Assembly (NCBI GenBank): GCA_008973525.1
Contig: WACJ01000048.1
Location: forward strand, 868,001 to 932,000
Length of the DNA stretch: 64,000 nucleotides
DNA from: Stenopsyche tienmushanensis
Lineage: Eukaryota; Arthropoda; Insecta; Trichoptera; Stenopsychidae
Direction: 5' to 3'
Shown: positions 1 through 15,300 of the stretch, piece after piece
Layout of the letters: the number at the start of each line of letters is the position of its first letter
Numbering within the stretch: position 1 is the stretch's first letter
Made by a program: the position numbers and the translations under genes
The notes under the pieces: model-generated
The model's input: the letters and a program-made list of their open reading frames with translations, nothing else
Databases searched by the model: none
What the model was told of the DNA's origin: nothing

Positions 1-79
1 ACATATCTGATAACAAATATACTTTTTGAATGCAACAAAATATTCTCAATCTATAAACGTCTCATTTCAAACAACCAAC

Positions 80-343
80 CTCATAGATACATCCGTTATA
101 TCTGTACCGGCAAGACGTAATAATTTAAGATGACGTAAACGAGTACTAGAACCAGTAAGACCGGGCCTCGAATCTTGCGGCGGCGACAAAATATCTCTCA
201 AACAAGCATCGCCCAATCCAGGGGCGAATGATAAATCAAGCGTGTGGAGCGGTGGACAACTACAAGTACGGAGAGCTACTGCCGCCGTAGCTGCACTGCC
301 CGCCAAAGACAACGATCGGAGAGCAGGTAATCTCGTAATCAAC
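80..343 (-). CDS. Kdm2: Kdm2 exon 17, leucine-rich repeats; gene continues left
   Basis: Residues 892-979 plus two bases: [32 protein letters not shown] and [17 protein letters not shown]. Donor ATGAG|GTTGGT at 79-80, so positions 1-79 are the next intron and at least one more LRR exon lies outside. Confidence 0.93.
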
Positions 344-3300
344 CTATAAAAAAAACCACATTTTTATAAAAAATATTTATCGCATCTATAAAAATATACA
401 CTCGTCGAACATACCATGTAAGTTGTCTACGTGCTAAATTACTCCATTCCAAGCGAAGAGATTGAGGCTGTCGCCGTATTATACCGGCGAGATGTGCAGC
501 AGTTAGACGACAGTGCACAAAAGACATATTTCGCCATAAAATAGGATCAACCTAATAAACATAAATTCAAAATTAAACAACGAAAAATACACAAATGCTA
601 AAAAATCAATAGTAAAAAACAATTACCGTATAGCCGGCCCACGTCTTACATACTAAAGCACATATGGCGAGTTCCGAAGCAGACAAAAAACGAAACACCG
701 GTAACATACACGCTCGATCTAAGCACAAAGCCGTATTTCCTGACATTGCCGGGCCGCCACTCATTTGCGCTGGTCGAACCGGATATTGAGGCCTCTTCAA
801 ATTCTAAAATAACGATATTCATACGTCAATAGATTTTATTAATAAAACGATAAAATTTAAAAAAATACAAACCTTTGTACTGTTTGAACACAACTGTTGT
901 GCTAATTGTGTGCGATGTGCTAGTTTACGAGGTGGATCCATCTCTCTTCCGCAAGAACTGCTTCTATTACCGCCCTCTGTACTACGACGACGTTTAACTT
1001 CGGGCGCTCCGGATGCGTCGTTAGAGCCTGAGCCGTGAGATAAAATAATGTTGTCTTTTCTATCGATGGGTGACGACGGACTATTTTCTGTTTTGATTAA
1101 AGGCTTGTCATCCTCCTCTCGTTTGATATCTATAAGAAGCAATCGATATTATCAGTATATGAAACCAAATCAAATTAAAATAAATATTTTATATATAATA
1201 CCTCGCGGTTGAATTAATGAGTCCATTCCTTGTCCGGAAAGTCTCTGTGGTTGTATAGAGCTGCCATCAGAAGACACTGACATCCGACGAAGATCAGACG
1301 ATTTTTGCCGGGCTCGGAAATGCCGAGGCTGTGAATGAAAATGTTTTTGCTACAACGAAATATTAGTATTTGTTTATTACAACTGTCTATAGTGTGAAAA
1401 TTACCTTATAATCATGGTTTAAGCCCATATTGGTACATTGTGGACACTCCCACGAATTAGGTAGATCTTCACTGGGAGAGCTTCCACCGGGACCCACACA
1501 GCTCGGATGCGATATAGAATAACAAATTGCACACTCCATTAATGCAGACGGTCCTCCACGACCTAAAATAAATAGGATTTGGATTTTTTATTTGATTTTT
1601 TAATAATCAATATGCTCGATTAACAGTTTAAAAATGATACATTACCAGCGTTGCCTTTGGCTTGTGGTGCAACAGGTGTTTGCATCCATCCGTCCAAATG
1701 ACAAACTACACAAGATGCAGTAACCGGTAACATTGGCTGAAAATATATTTTCAATTGCTTATAAAATACATTTCTAAAAAACAATAATCAGGAATTATAT
1801 CGTTTCAGTTCATTAATTACCTGCAAGCATTGTCTCATGTTGCAAGTCTGTTTTGCTCGCCCCGGTCCGCCAAATTTAACCATATCGTGACAGAATACGC
1901 ACTCTCCGCAATCAGATCGTTGACAAGCTTCACATTTTTTACACCTTTGAAACAAATCCGCAATAAGTATAAGCCGCTTAATAGTACGAGTACAAAATTA
2001 AAATACACGCAAACCTGGTTCGTCTTCTACGTGGAGCACCATTTTTGTCAGTTTTTTCTGGCATACCTAATTGCTTTTTATACGTTCCCCTCGGTCCTTT
2101 CGTCAGGCTCGGTCCTTTACTGAGACTTAATTTCTTCCCTCTGTCGTTTAATGCTTCGTCGTTGCCTTTAAAATAGCACATTTTTAAATAATAATATAAC
2201 GTCGTAAATTTTCAAGCGTGCAAAATTCAATATTTACTTTGTAAAACTGGTAAACCGGTTATTGCGAGTTCACGAGAGTCATGTCGATGTTTTTCTACGA
2301 GCGTCCGAACGTCTCGTATTAACGCAATGGGATCGCCCAACAATTCGGGAACATTTTTCCTATTTCCAGGCAACTGATGCAAATACATGACAATGGCCTG
2401 TAATCATTACGTGATAAAATATTAATGTCAAATTTTAAAAACTGTATTCTTTCAACGAAATCGAATTCTAATTCAATGTAAAAGTTTTTGCTATTCGGTG
2501 TGTGAATAAGTTCTTGCCGTTTTTCGTGAAAATAAATCCCTCATTTAAAAAAAAAGTAATAAAGAAGCAAATTAATTGCCACTACTTTTGCCCATCTTCA
2601 AGAAATGAAATGCTGTTCAACCAGCCCATGAGTCATTGATCGAAAAAATGGTAATAAGGATCAATTTTGGGAGAGTACAGTGGGTGGGGTAAAACTTCCC
2701 ATTGCATATGTCTTTGAGGCGCTCCTTCAATGTGTCAGTGGTCTGAAATCCGGACCGGTTGGACACGGAAACCTTGTGGCCATTCCCTCTAGTTTTAGGA
2801 CATTTAGGGCTTTTTGTAAAACTTTTGGAGAAAAATTCATCCCCAGGGCTTTCTACAATCTCCACAGGGGTCGTAAACCGTCTCTACATGGCCGTTTTTC
2901 CTTCAATGCTCTGCTCAAACGCATCAATTACTTTTGGTAGAGATTTCCTGTGATGGTTTGCTTGGATTGGAGCAGCTCACAATACACTAAACCCAGCTAT
3001 CCCACCAAATACTCGGCTTCAAGTCGTAAGGCACCCAAAATCCTTCCTTTTGTATTATTCCCAATCCTGTTACATGTTTCAAAACTCTTGTTCGATCAAC
3101 TGCTAATGATTTTGCAAGTTCAGATTGCATTTTACAACTTATTTACACACCCAATACATCAATGATTTTCATATAAATAACATCAAGTTGGACAAAAACA
3201 TCTAATGATAAATAACACATCAACAATTAAGCATGCAAGATTATCATTAAAATACAATACCTTCAGTCCATGCAATTCTTGTTGCGTAAGATTAATATGT

Positions 3301-6300
3301 TTTGCTGGAGGTTTGATGTCGTTTATTTTACTTAAATCACCATTTGGCTTTATGTCACCATTGTCCTCCTTCTTTATGACGTTGTCATTATTTTCTAAAA
3401 CCTTGGAGTCAACAGTCTTTCTTTCTATATCTTTATTTTCATCCTCTTCGCCATTTTGATCGTTCACAGGTAACAAGTGACTCCTTCCAAGTAAAACACT
3501 AACATAACGCTCCAAAACGTACCATAACATTTCGGTGAAAAATGGATAGCGAAATTTTTGTGGGACCTTAAAGCACATTTTATTATTTGAGTTTTTTTTT
3601 TTTTTCAGCATTAAATATTCAATTCTAGACAACATATTAATTTATTATTAAAACCTTTGTTGCATCTTCCACTTGAGCTATTTTTAATTGTTTTTCTATT
3701 CCGAATGGATGCAAGAAATTTCCTCCAAAAACAAGAGAATCACTTGGCGTATACACTGCGTGAATCCAACCAGTTGGAATAAAAAATGTATTACCCGCTT
3801 GTAACTAAAATTTTATAAAACCTTACTAAAATAAAATATTGTAAAAAATAAAAAACAATTTAACATAATATTTAATATTCGCTTACGTGTACTCTTATGC
3901 ATTTGTCTACTGTATCCCCAAAAAATACGTCAGATTGTTTGCCCGATAAAACCCATTTTTCGTAGAGTTGAAGATTACGTTCTGTCGGAGGAATTAACCA
4001 AAATACTTTTGCACCTATAATTAAAAAAATAAATAAAAAATTGTACATCAAACACTAATTCCGTATTCAAACATTTTACATAATTTAACGAGCAAACCTT
4101 TTAGAATATGATACCAAACAGAAGTGCCACCAAAATCAACATGAAAATCAGTATAACACCCTTTAACAGACATAAGGCAATATTTTTGTACTTTAGGATA
4201 CATCATATCTTCTAGCAGATTTGTTGATTCCACCTGTTGTTCTTTAAGGTGCCGTGGCCATACAGAGTCAACCCAATCGATCTGTCGAACGATCGTCGGG
4301 GACTGTATGTAATTTTCCAATCGAGTGTGTGAAAATTCCAACGATATAACATTCAGTAAACGCTCTTTATTGGGATCTTCATAATATCGCTGCCATTCCT
4401 AAAAAACATCAAATCCAATTAAATTTTTGTAAAAAATATGTAATAAAATATTTTTAAAAAATCTGCATACCTTCATTGTCATTTCCGTATTTTTTTGGGT
4501 ATTAACATCCATTACATCGAGAAGTCTTCTTGAACCTACGCACATTCGAACGTCGTTAATGGTGAAATTAGTAGTAGGCACTCTGTTGATACAAACAAAA
4601 CAAAAAGTAAGAAGACATATCAAAATTAATAAGATCCATTTGAATATTTTGCAATCTTACCGAATGCCCAAACCAGTTTTTTCTTTGAACAAAAGAGGCG
4701 TATTGAAGCCATGTCTTTGTAAATATCCGACCGTGAGATCAGCACCGAGCATCTCACGAATTATACCCTGATGCTCAAAACGAGCACTTTCGAGTTTATC
4801 GGCCAGAGAAAAGCCTCGGCCGCCTTCCACTGCTTCTTCATCCCCGAGTGCCCAATCATCGGAATAAAGTTTACGCTGTTTTCTCTCGCGCTGAAATAAT
4901 AATAAAATCGATATTATAAATTAATTCGCCATATTTTCATCATATTCACAATTTTGCCAGGATTTTATTTGGGTACTAATCAATGATGAAAACAAGATCG
5001 ATTAAATTTTTTAAAAATACGTTAAAATATAAAGTATTTGTACAATTTTAACTCGGTTATTTACAGACTCGCTATACATGACTGACTGTGAAATACTGAT
5101 CTAAAATATCTATAAAAGAACACAAGCACATTTTTGCATAATAAAATGATAGTTGTTTTATTTATAGCATCAATGTACATATCCATATTCGATTGCAAAT
5201 ATTAATTTGCCAATAATAATGATCATTAACAGCATCTAATTAACGAGCGATGGAATAATTATAACAGTAGTATTAATATATTACTGATCGATAATTGCAA
5301 ACAATTGTTCAACATGTCGTTTTACAAGATAAATATTTATCTCGTAAACCAACAATGATCCCGATGTTATAAAATGTCTATAAATTATGTTTTTACTTGG
5401 ACTTATAAATGTAATTGCTTAAGAATTCATTAATTAATACGCTGATGTCCAGCACTAATGTTGACTTGTATGTTCTCCATTTAAATTTTATACCCACAGG
5501 GAGACCTATAACAAAGTGCGGCACTTTAGAGAGGCTTCAGCTCTACGAAAAAATATTTCGAGTTGGAGTATGCGCCCATAGAGGAACATGAAGGAGGCAC
5601 TGCAGCCCAAAAAGTGCTCTATAACAATTGTCGTGTTACATTCGAAGCTGTCGCATGTTGTACAACAGGACGATCTGGCGTTTCACTTAATCGTTGCATT
5701 TGTAGAAGCGCATTGAATAACAGATTAGCGCGAATACCGATAGCTATACAATACAGACAACATCCCTGAGCTCATCGTCGATCACATTTTTGAGATATTT
5801 CACTTCTCGGACTACTCAGAGCAGTTAAAGATAAATATGGGTGAAGCATAATCAATTGTCTTCCCAAATAATCACCACTGATTTAGAAATATTATTAGAC
5901 AAAGCTTTATAAAACAGTTGAAATATCCAAAGAACTGGATTCGAAAGAATTTGAATGAATAAATCAAGTACGATAAGTTATGATTATTCCAATTAACATT
6001 CATCTTTTCTTAACCATGATGTATCTACTACAACTGAATATAGGAATACTACATCGAATCTCGATATACTACCTATATCAATATATATATATATATATAT
6101 ATAATAGATAAGAGTTAAGAATTTCATATGGTGTACCAAATACATATCATAGTAAGGGAAAGGTTAATGATGACAATAATGACCTAGTACAAATTTTTCA
6201 ATTGGCACGACTGTCGCAGATCTGAAAACATCCAAGGGTTTGTTTAAAAAATAGTAGCGTCACACTTTACCTGATTTAAAAATAAACTCTTACGGGGTGA

Positions 6301-9300
6301 ATTCGCAAAAAATTGTAATAAAAAAAAGGGTTACCTTCATGAACCCTTTGTGGTTCAGTGTCTACACATATTGGACATCATTTTTTAAGTGGCAGGTCCA
6401 GTAGTGACATTTCTTTAAGGGTATTTTAAAAATATTGTGATGATATTAATATTGTTTTTTATACAGCGGAATGCAACAAATGTTTTAGGAGGAATACTAT
6501 TGTTTTACTACTAATTAAAAGAGCGTTTCATTGTTTCCTGGACGTGAAAAGAAATGTTTGCGATGGGGTATTTTTGTCCGCTGCAAGTACAAAATCACAA
6601 TTTCAAACAATAGTCTTTGGCAAATTTTGTCACCGTGGACTTCTCATATTTATGATGTGATCTGACACTTTAATTATTTTTCGTGATAATGATAATGACT
6701 CCAGAAATAATAGGTTACCACCATGGATTCACCGACAGATTTTACACTAATCCAAAGACTTTTAAAAATATTTTTTTTTACCAAAAATTATTCCACACAT
6801 ATATGCAAGACGGGCGCCATTATTTTTATATTTTTTCATATTCGTGTACACATTATTTATTTTTAAATCAATTCATTTAATTGTTTTAGTGACATCTCTT
6901 TAAAGAAATTAAAACATTTTTGTCTGTGTGATAAGTCCATTACCGAAAGACTCCCATCGGGAAAGAATTAATATATCAAAAAATGTCCAATATGCACAAA
7001 AACATTATCTAAACTGTTTTATTTACCTATTATAACCGGCTTGATAAATTGAAATGCCTACAAAAATAATTATAAACCGAAGATACTTTAAAATCAACTT
7101 GGAACCAAATAGCTGGATAAATATTTTATATTCTCCAATGCGACGATATTCCTGCCTTATTTTTATTAATATATAACATAGTTATTTTATTCTACATTGA
7201 GTATTAAACTGTTATAAAACCAAGCTTTCCGTGATATATATATGACGATATACCGTTGACGTACGATAAAGTCTTAATAATAGTATATACAATATAAATA
7301 TATATTCCTTTAATGATTATAAATTTATTATACAAAAATGCATTGGAATGAATGCATAAAGTATCCTGTGAAATTTCTGTGAAATATTACAAATTTACCA
7401 AATACACAGACGAATAGTGCATTCAAATAAATAATATACGAAGGCAACGGAGATCTCTTAGTGACCCAATTTTGATGTTTACATGCAAAAGGTCACATCC
7501 TCATATATTATTCGTTAATGTTTTTATTAAATATAGGTACAAGCCGAGAATATTAGATATTTATTCATAGTTGTTTTCAAATTGTGCAAGAAATTTCAAA
7601 AAGTATCAATAGATGGCAGGCGGTGTTTTATATCAATTAATTTATATTTCATGACATTTCTTGCCAAAACGGATAATTTTCATGTCAAACAATTCGCTAA
7701 AATATCCTATGTAATTTTTATTTATGGGTGGGATTTTACTTTTGTTTCTAAATTAAGCAAATACTGTTTCGCATCTCTCTTTCCATTTCCGGCCTGTCAG
7801 TTTGACAATCATACAAAATAATGGCGTAAATGATGCATTCTTATTCATCACCTTTTGATGTCATTTTCGACATACACACTTAATAAACATGAAAAATAAT
7901 AATGGCGTCGAACTTATAATGCATTGTAAGCACTCGGTTAACTCAATAAATGTGAATTCGACACAATAATACGTATGACAAGATGTTGGTAATAGGAAGG
8001 AGATTCGCGTTGTTTTGATAAAAAGTAAGATTTTACGATAAAGAAAATGGATTAATACCGAAATGCAGATATGCAAAAGCGACACTACTTTTAAGTAACA
8101 TCGACGAAATTCATCAGATGCAATTTTATGCAACATAACTTCATTTTTGAGTCAAATTTCAAGCTTCAAAAATATGGCGCTGCTAACGGCGACAATTGTA
8201 ACTAATCCATGAGTCAAACTATTTGGATGGATTTTGATGCATTTTTGATTCCTTCAATACACAAACCACACAACACTTGCTGTTATAAACGTACATGCGA
8301 AGCAACCTTGTTATATTCATATGTAAACGTGATAATTTGCAAAAGGTACTAGTGCAATTCGTAACCAGAACACAAGGCCAACAAAATAGGTTAGGTTACA
8401 TGGTTTCATAGACGTTTTACACTACAAACACCCTTCGAACGCATTTCTACCACCCCACAACAACAAATGCATACGAATTTAATACAATACGTGCACTCAA
8501 CGAGCTAAATAAAATGAATTACAAACGATCCGAAACGCATCTTTGATACCCAATCAAATATTGCAATAAAAACGTATGCTGCATAAGCAGCAAGCGTTTA
8601 ACGACAAACGGGGTAATTACCAAGCAAATAGGGGAATTACCAAATTAATTAGGACGCATTTAATGAGCGCATCATCGATACAACATCAAATCCACAATAA
8701 CGATACGCCACGTGGTATTCCGACATAAAAGTATGATTTGCCAAAGTGATATCATTGCACCCTACAGATTCAACAAATCGCTGCATTCGAATGAACACGA
8801 TCACAAAGACGATAACGTTAATGTGCCCACCTCTTGCGAGACATTAAAAATCCTTCGGCGAGCTGTCATCTTGACAGCATCGGGATAAGATCAAAGATCG
8901 CATCGACATTAATTTATGTCCCAATTAGAAGTAATGACACGTTATTGATACCACAATACGGGGGGTTTCCATCTTAGATCGTGTCACCGTTCCAAAAAGA
9001 TCACCCGTTATGATTTCTGTGCTAACTTGTGGAAGCCCAAATGATAACGTAACACAATTGTCGCTAATTTTGGAACATTTCATCGCAAATATTATGGCAA
9101 CAAAAGATCCGAGGACCCAAAATAGAAGAGTTAAATTCGACCAAAACAATGACTGACGTAAAATGAACATAGAATAAACTTGATTTACCCCAGTTATTTA
9201 CTACTGCGATTGATATTGCAAAATAAGTCTATGTTATTGAAATTTCAGTAAAACATTTTTGTAATGCATTTATAACACAAAAACGGCTTTTTTATACCAT

Positions 9301-12300
9301 TTTAATTTATATATCACAATCAATATCACGATAATAATTCGCCATACCCTTGATACTGAATACATTTAACCTTACCTTTATTTATGATCAGATACTTGTT
9401 GATAAAATATTCTCATAACATTCTGTATTGTATAAATTACGGATTTTTAAAGGGTCGTGAATGACTATAATTTTTACAAATGATCGAATAAAGGAATTTT
9501 ATTAAACATTTATATACGTTACATGGCCAAGCGGAATAGTAGATTAGTTCCAGTCCCTAATGATGACTGATTTGCAAAAACATTCATTTATAATAAAATT
9601 TCATCCTAACTTGATCACGCATGAAAGACAACGGGAAACCACCAAGCAAAAATACTGTATCCCTACAATTCTGAAGATTGCCTATATACCACAGCGGACA
9701 TAGCACATTAACACATTGCTTGCGGGAGCAGAGAATCTTATTTATAAATACACCCTTAAAGAAAAAAATCAACTTGATACATTTTGTACTCCGATATTGG
9801 GGTTAAATATATTATTTTTTCATTATATCATGATGTTTTTTCAATTCATACACATCTGATTGACGTTTAACATACAAACCCTTATTTCGTACATTATCAA
9901 CTTAAGTTTTGGTTCTGAAACTATCTGACTATTTTTCGATTTTAATAAGAACAACTTTATTTTTTTGTATTGTTTATTTAACGATGATTTCCTTTTATAA
10001 ATGGTCCATTTCATAAAGAAGGTACGTTTCTCTCATTAATATACGAAGCTAATTTTTGTTTCAGTCAGTGTTTATACAATGTAAATCATGAAAGTTATAG
10101 CCTACCAAGCATTTAACGTTGCAGACATTTATAACAGTTTTCGAAACTTGAATAATTGTACTTTTAATTAAAATCTACAAACCTATTTTTTTGTTTACAA
10201 GTACTTTACATCAATTATTATTAAATAAACGTCATCTACTTTCGATACAATGCGACTAGGGCTTGGGTAGACGTGGCTAAAGTTGTAGCGCGGGAACTTG
10301 ATTAATGCAACTTTCGAAGCATTGCAATATTCAATACATATAATATTTATTATAAGCAGCTATAACACAGTTTAATTATTGTATGTATAAGACATTTATA
10401 TAATATTTATTCACAGGTCTCAAAAATTGTTATAATTGTCGGCAACGACATTATCGCGAAAGACTGCCATTTTGTTTACTTAAACAAAAACATGAGACAA
10501 TCAAGGATTATCAGAGGGACTACTACCCCTGGTCTCACCATATTAGGGGTCTCAAACCCCAGCAACTCATAGGTTTTTAGCGGGCTTGCCTGTCGACATA
10601 AACATGAATTCTAGATTACACGTAGCATTGTCTTTAGCCTGACGCGATGCATATTACTAAAAATTTGTAATATTAGAAAAAATGCGTTTAAACATTTTAA
10701 CTAGTAAGTAGTTTCTAGAAGGAAAAAAAATGGAGAAAAAGTTCAGAATATCTTACTGTATAGAAATATAGTAGTTTTTAAAATGTGGTGTAACCCGCAT
10801 GATAATTTTTTTTTAATGTACAGAATTTCATGATTAAATCTGTAACTTTAAGTAGTGTATAATGGCTAAAGACACAGATGCGTCTCCCGCATCTACCGAT
10901 AGCAACCAAAAGACGCACATATACGTAACCCGACTGGAATGTGTTAAATCAACATGCATTGGGACTGGGAATCCAATCCCAGAATCCCGGACAGTTTTAG
11001 GCGCTCATGAATCCCGGGAATAGTAAACGTAATCCCGAAAAATTCGAGATTGAAATTTTTATCTATTGTTATTTTATTGTCTAATCTATATAGAGTACAT
11101 ATATGTGTTTCAAACTGTTATATTAACCATTCCTACCGGTGATGTATTTAATACACATCGACTCTTATAATGGGAATATCGATATGAAATATAATAGATA
11201 CGGGGTTCAGAATTTGTGTATTCTTCCGTAATATAATTACGAAACACATCGAAGTATTATAGTATATAAGTATTCATCTGCAGCGACGGAAATAAAAAAA
11301 AATATCGAGAAATCGGGAATTTTGCGAGTTTTAGTCCGTGTCTCGGCAGAAAGAAATTTCATCAGACTTATTAGTAATTTTTGATCAAATTTATCAATGC
11401 AATTTCTTAAACTATTGAAAATCCCAGTCCCGGAATCCCGGGATAGTCTGAAATGTAAAATGTAGTCTTTAGTTTGAAGTTAAAAAAATAATTACGCGCG
11501 GTTGACGAAAAAAGTTGCGTTGTGTGCTTGGTGAGTTAAACCCGTAAGCAAAGTGTTAAGAAGAAGAAGAAGGGCAAACGAGTATCCCTGACATACGAAC
11601 ATCATATCCTTCACGATTAAGTTTTTTGCGCTAGTAACTAGCCTACACTTACAAGATTTATCTGAACTACACCCCAGTATAAAAGTGGCATCTCGTTTAA
11701 TCCTTATACGAAGATGCGCCATTATATACATATATAAAACCAGACCCGATTTCAAAATACATCGGCTGCTCTTTTCTAAATTTGTCTACGGTAATTGCGT
11801 GCCATGCTGAAAGACGACATTGCTGCTGCTTCCAAATCACATGGACGTAATTGACCAAATATTTATAAATAAACTTCCTCCAAACTTCCTAACACAATCG
11901 AAGACACGAGCCACGATTGCATCCCACAAAAGAACAAGCGATAACATTTCAAAAGGCATTACAACTGCAATATTAAGTATCTGCAAACAGCAACCGGCAA
12001 TGTAGTGCTAACCCTTACACTACGAGGCGGATAAGATCGATAACGAATGAATCATCGCGGATAACGGCGATAGAATTGCCACCCTTTCTACTTTCTGCTT
12101 GCGCGCAGCATTCTTTTATTCTCTTAAAACCGTGCTGTTGCATTTGTGCATAAAATGAATTCTTCAGAATGAACTCATTTATTAAATAAGAGTTATTAAC
12201 GTTATTTTGAGACAGATTTCGCTTATGATAAATCAGCGTTGGCACTCTTCGCAAATGTTGACAACGAAGGATATATTGGCGTTCAGCAATAAAAGGGTTA

Positions 12301-15300
12301 ATATTATCAGCATATAATGGTGTTTTCCATAAAATTACTGTTAAATCATGCTCAAATTACATGATGAAGATTTAGAAATGGCGCTTAAAAAATTATTGCT
12401 TGAAATCGATTCCAAACCAATCATCCCAAAAACGCAGCCAGATGACAGGAATATGCATTTTTTTCTGGAATTATCGAAATTAGCTGCATTATTTGACAGC
12501 ACTTATGACATTATTATACTACTAAACATCCCAATTGTAGCTTGCTAGGACCCAAATTATTTTTTTCTGAATCTGACCCAAACACCATTTGGAATAATCT
12601 AATAAAAGAATACCCCCTAGTATAGCCAAACGAGCGCTCGAAGTGCTCTTTCGGATTCCTACGATTTATATGTAGCTTGATTTTTGCATCGCTCCAACCC
12701 ATGAATACATCCTTGACCCTTGATTTACGCGATAAACATGTTCCATTAAACCTTATTGTTTTTGCAACAATGCTCATAACATTATTATTGGGTATTTTTT
12801 ACGAAAGTGAAAAAAATCCTAAGAACTTATTGAGTGATGTTATTTGATTTCATGCTAACGTGCATCTTAACCATGCAAATCAATATCGACAAAACTCGCT
12901 TAGCGACGAACTCGCTTAACGACATGGATTCGATACCAAGACGTTAATGCAAGATTCTACTGCACCAATCTGAGTCGTATGGAAGATGATACAAATAATT
13001 CAGGACAAACGGACTTATCAATAGGCGAAAATTGTGGAATGTACAAAAACCATGGTCCCCCATCAACTAATCGATATCAGGTAGCAATATTCATACACTG
13101 GAACTCGGGATATGCGAATTCGATGACCTGTGACCGACTTTCGCACACTAGGCTCGGATGAATTCTTAAAGGCACGGTTGACCCGATGCGACCTTGGTAA
13201 CTAATGTTGATAATAGATGTCGCTACAACAACCTACGTCGATAATGTGATTGATTCGTATTTGTAAATACTACAGTGACGCCATCACATCCAATATGGAC
13301 CCGTTACAATCCTCCAGGGAATATAGCGTACACATACGCTCAACTCCCTATTCCAATATCTATAGAAAGAAGCTTCGCTAGCACCCTCTGCCAATCGAGG
13401 GCACTCCGTCGCCTCCTCGGCAGATAACGAACACATCTCGCTTTCTGTCGACGTTTCGTCTTCCTTACCATTTTATATAATTAATTGTATTAATGCCAAC
13501 CATGACACATACACATGCACGTAGGGGATTCTCATATAATATCTCAGTTAGACTCGTCTTCGATAAGGTCTTCCCACGGGTCTGCATCCAATCGCACTTG
13601 ATTTCATGAATGTCGTCAATTGGGAAAATATAAAAGCGATACAAAAGTGGTTGGTGTATGCTAGTAATAATGTCGAGGTTATATATGTCCGCATAGTTAT
13701 ATTCAAAGGCTAGTTAACAAAGTCCTCGAAACGACGACAGGTGCTGAGCAATGGGATGTCCTCTCCCCTTTGTGTGTTAACTTCACAAGAAAAACAGGCA
13801 GTTCGACATAATTGAAAGATCAAAATTGAAAGCTGTTCCTAATAGTAATTGTTGGAATTTTCTTCTCTCGCTCGCGAAAAAGCTCATGTTTGTATGGTGA
13901 ACAAATAAAAATATAATACACTATCCCTTCTTGACCCTTTGAGTGGTGAGCTAATTGTAAATCATCCTAAACTTAGATGCTATATTTGTATGTCCGCCAT
14001 TTATCATCCGTACAAATCCACTTATCTGTCAGGACCGTCGCAGCGTGTATGAAGCTTGTATATAAATGAATAAACACTGTCGATAGCACACAATATTCTT
14101 CAAGTATTATTAGTTGATAAATTTGGGTTAACGATCTATACAATCGTTCGATGTACGCAAGATACTCTCTCCGTCTCTGTTTCTCTCCGACTTAATATGC
14201 AAGACACTTTCTGTCTTCGTCTATTTCCGAGCTCAACGTAACGAATATTAAATTGATCAAATATTCGAATATTTTCTATATAAAGGGTCTTTGGCACATG
14301 GACCGACACAATTTTTTAGGGGGTTAGAGGGTCTTTTGCTAGGTTTGCTCACACATAGGCTCTGTGTGCTAAGAGTCAGGGTTGTACAACATTTTAGAAA
14401 AAATACCTAAAATTTGCCATAACTTTTTAACATATATTCGTAATAGCACGATATAACTGAGTATAAAGAAAATTAATTCTGAGTTTGCCAAAGTCAAAGT
14501 TAAGAAAATATTTTTTTATTGTGGGCCACCTCTGTCTTGTAAATTAATTATTTTGGCGGCCCTATTCCGTAGCGCACACGGTCTCCAGACCTGACACCAT
14601 TGGATTTCTTTGTCTAGGGAGTGCCCTATTTCGTGGCTCGCACCCAATTAGTTTGAAAATAAAAATACATCCAAGATTTCAAATAAGTTATATTTGCTTG
14701 AATTTATTACGTATGAATTTTCTAAATTACTTAACAAAAAAAGCGAATAATATCCGATTAATATTCGATTGGGATCGTGGATAACGAGATATTAGAGGTA
14801 CCCATATATAATATCGTTTTTCGATGCAACATCTTCAAAATAGTCTCCTTCAGTATTTGGAGCAGCAAGGACGTGTTTTAAAATTTCTCGTGGTTGTCTA
14901 CCAGTTCGTCGGTCTGAGATTTAAAAAAATCGCATCCCTTATCCCTCTAACGATGGTTAGAGCGTAGACAATAGGCTATTTTGATCCCTAAATAATCATT
15001 GCATTAACAATAGTGATTTTGTGTGCATGGTGGGATTCTACAGGAATAATTTGGTTGTAAGTATTGGCACAAGGTGTGAGCGTATCGGCAGTGGTGTCCT
15101 GTCTACAGTTAGAAAGATTAAATGCAGCATTGCATCAAGAGTCAATTTTGGTGAATTGTGATTGATGTGTGAAAACCTTAATCTCACACCATCTGATTTT
15201 CATATATTTCGTTCTATAGATCTTTTTTAAGAAATCAAGTTCAGTATTATAGAAGGGTTAAAAACCACCCTTTCAAAACTATTTTCGGTCAAAACCAGCT

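Noticed and set aside
1830..2123. 97-codon plus-strand frame
   Set aside because: Opposite strand to Kdm2 exons 9-10 and intron; no independent support.
2480..2550. mariner terminal repeat in Kdm2 intron 7
   Set aside because: GTGTGTGAATAAGTTCTTGCCG is suggestive, but no partner end or transposase could be tied to it.
13200..13650. Possible solo LTR
   Set aside because: Moderate GC and an LTR-like feel, but no terminal TG...CA pair, target duplication or primer site could be confirmed.
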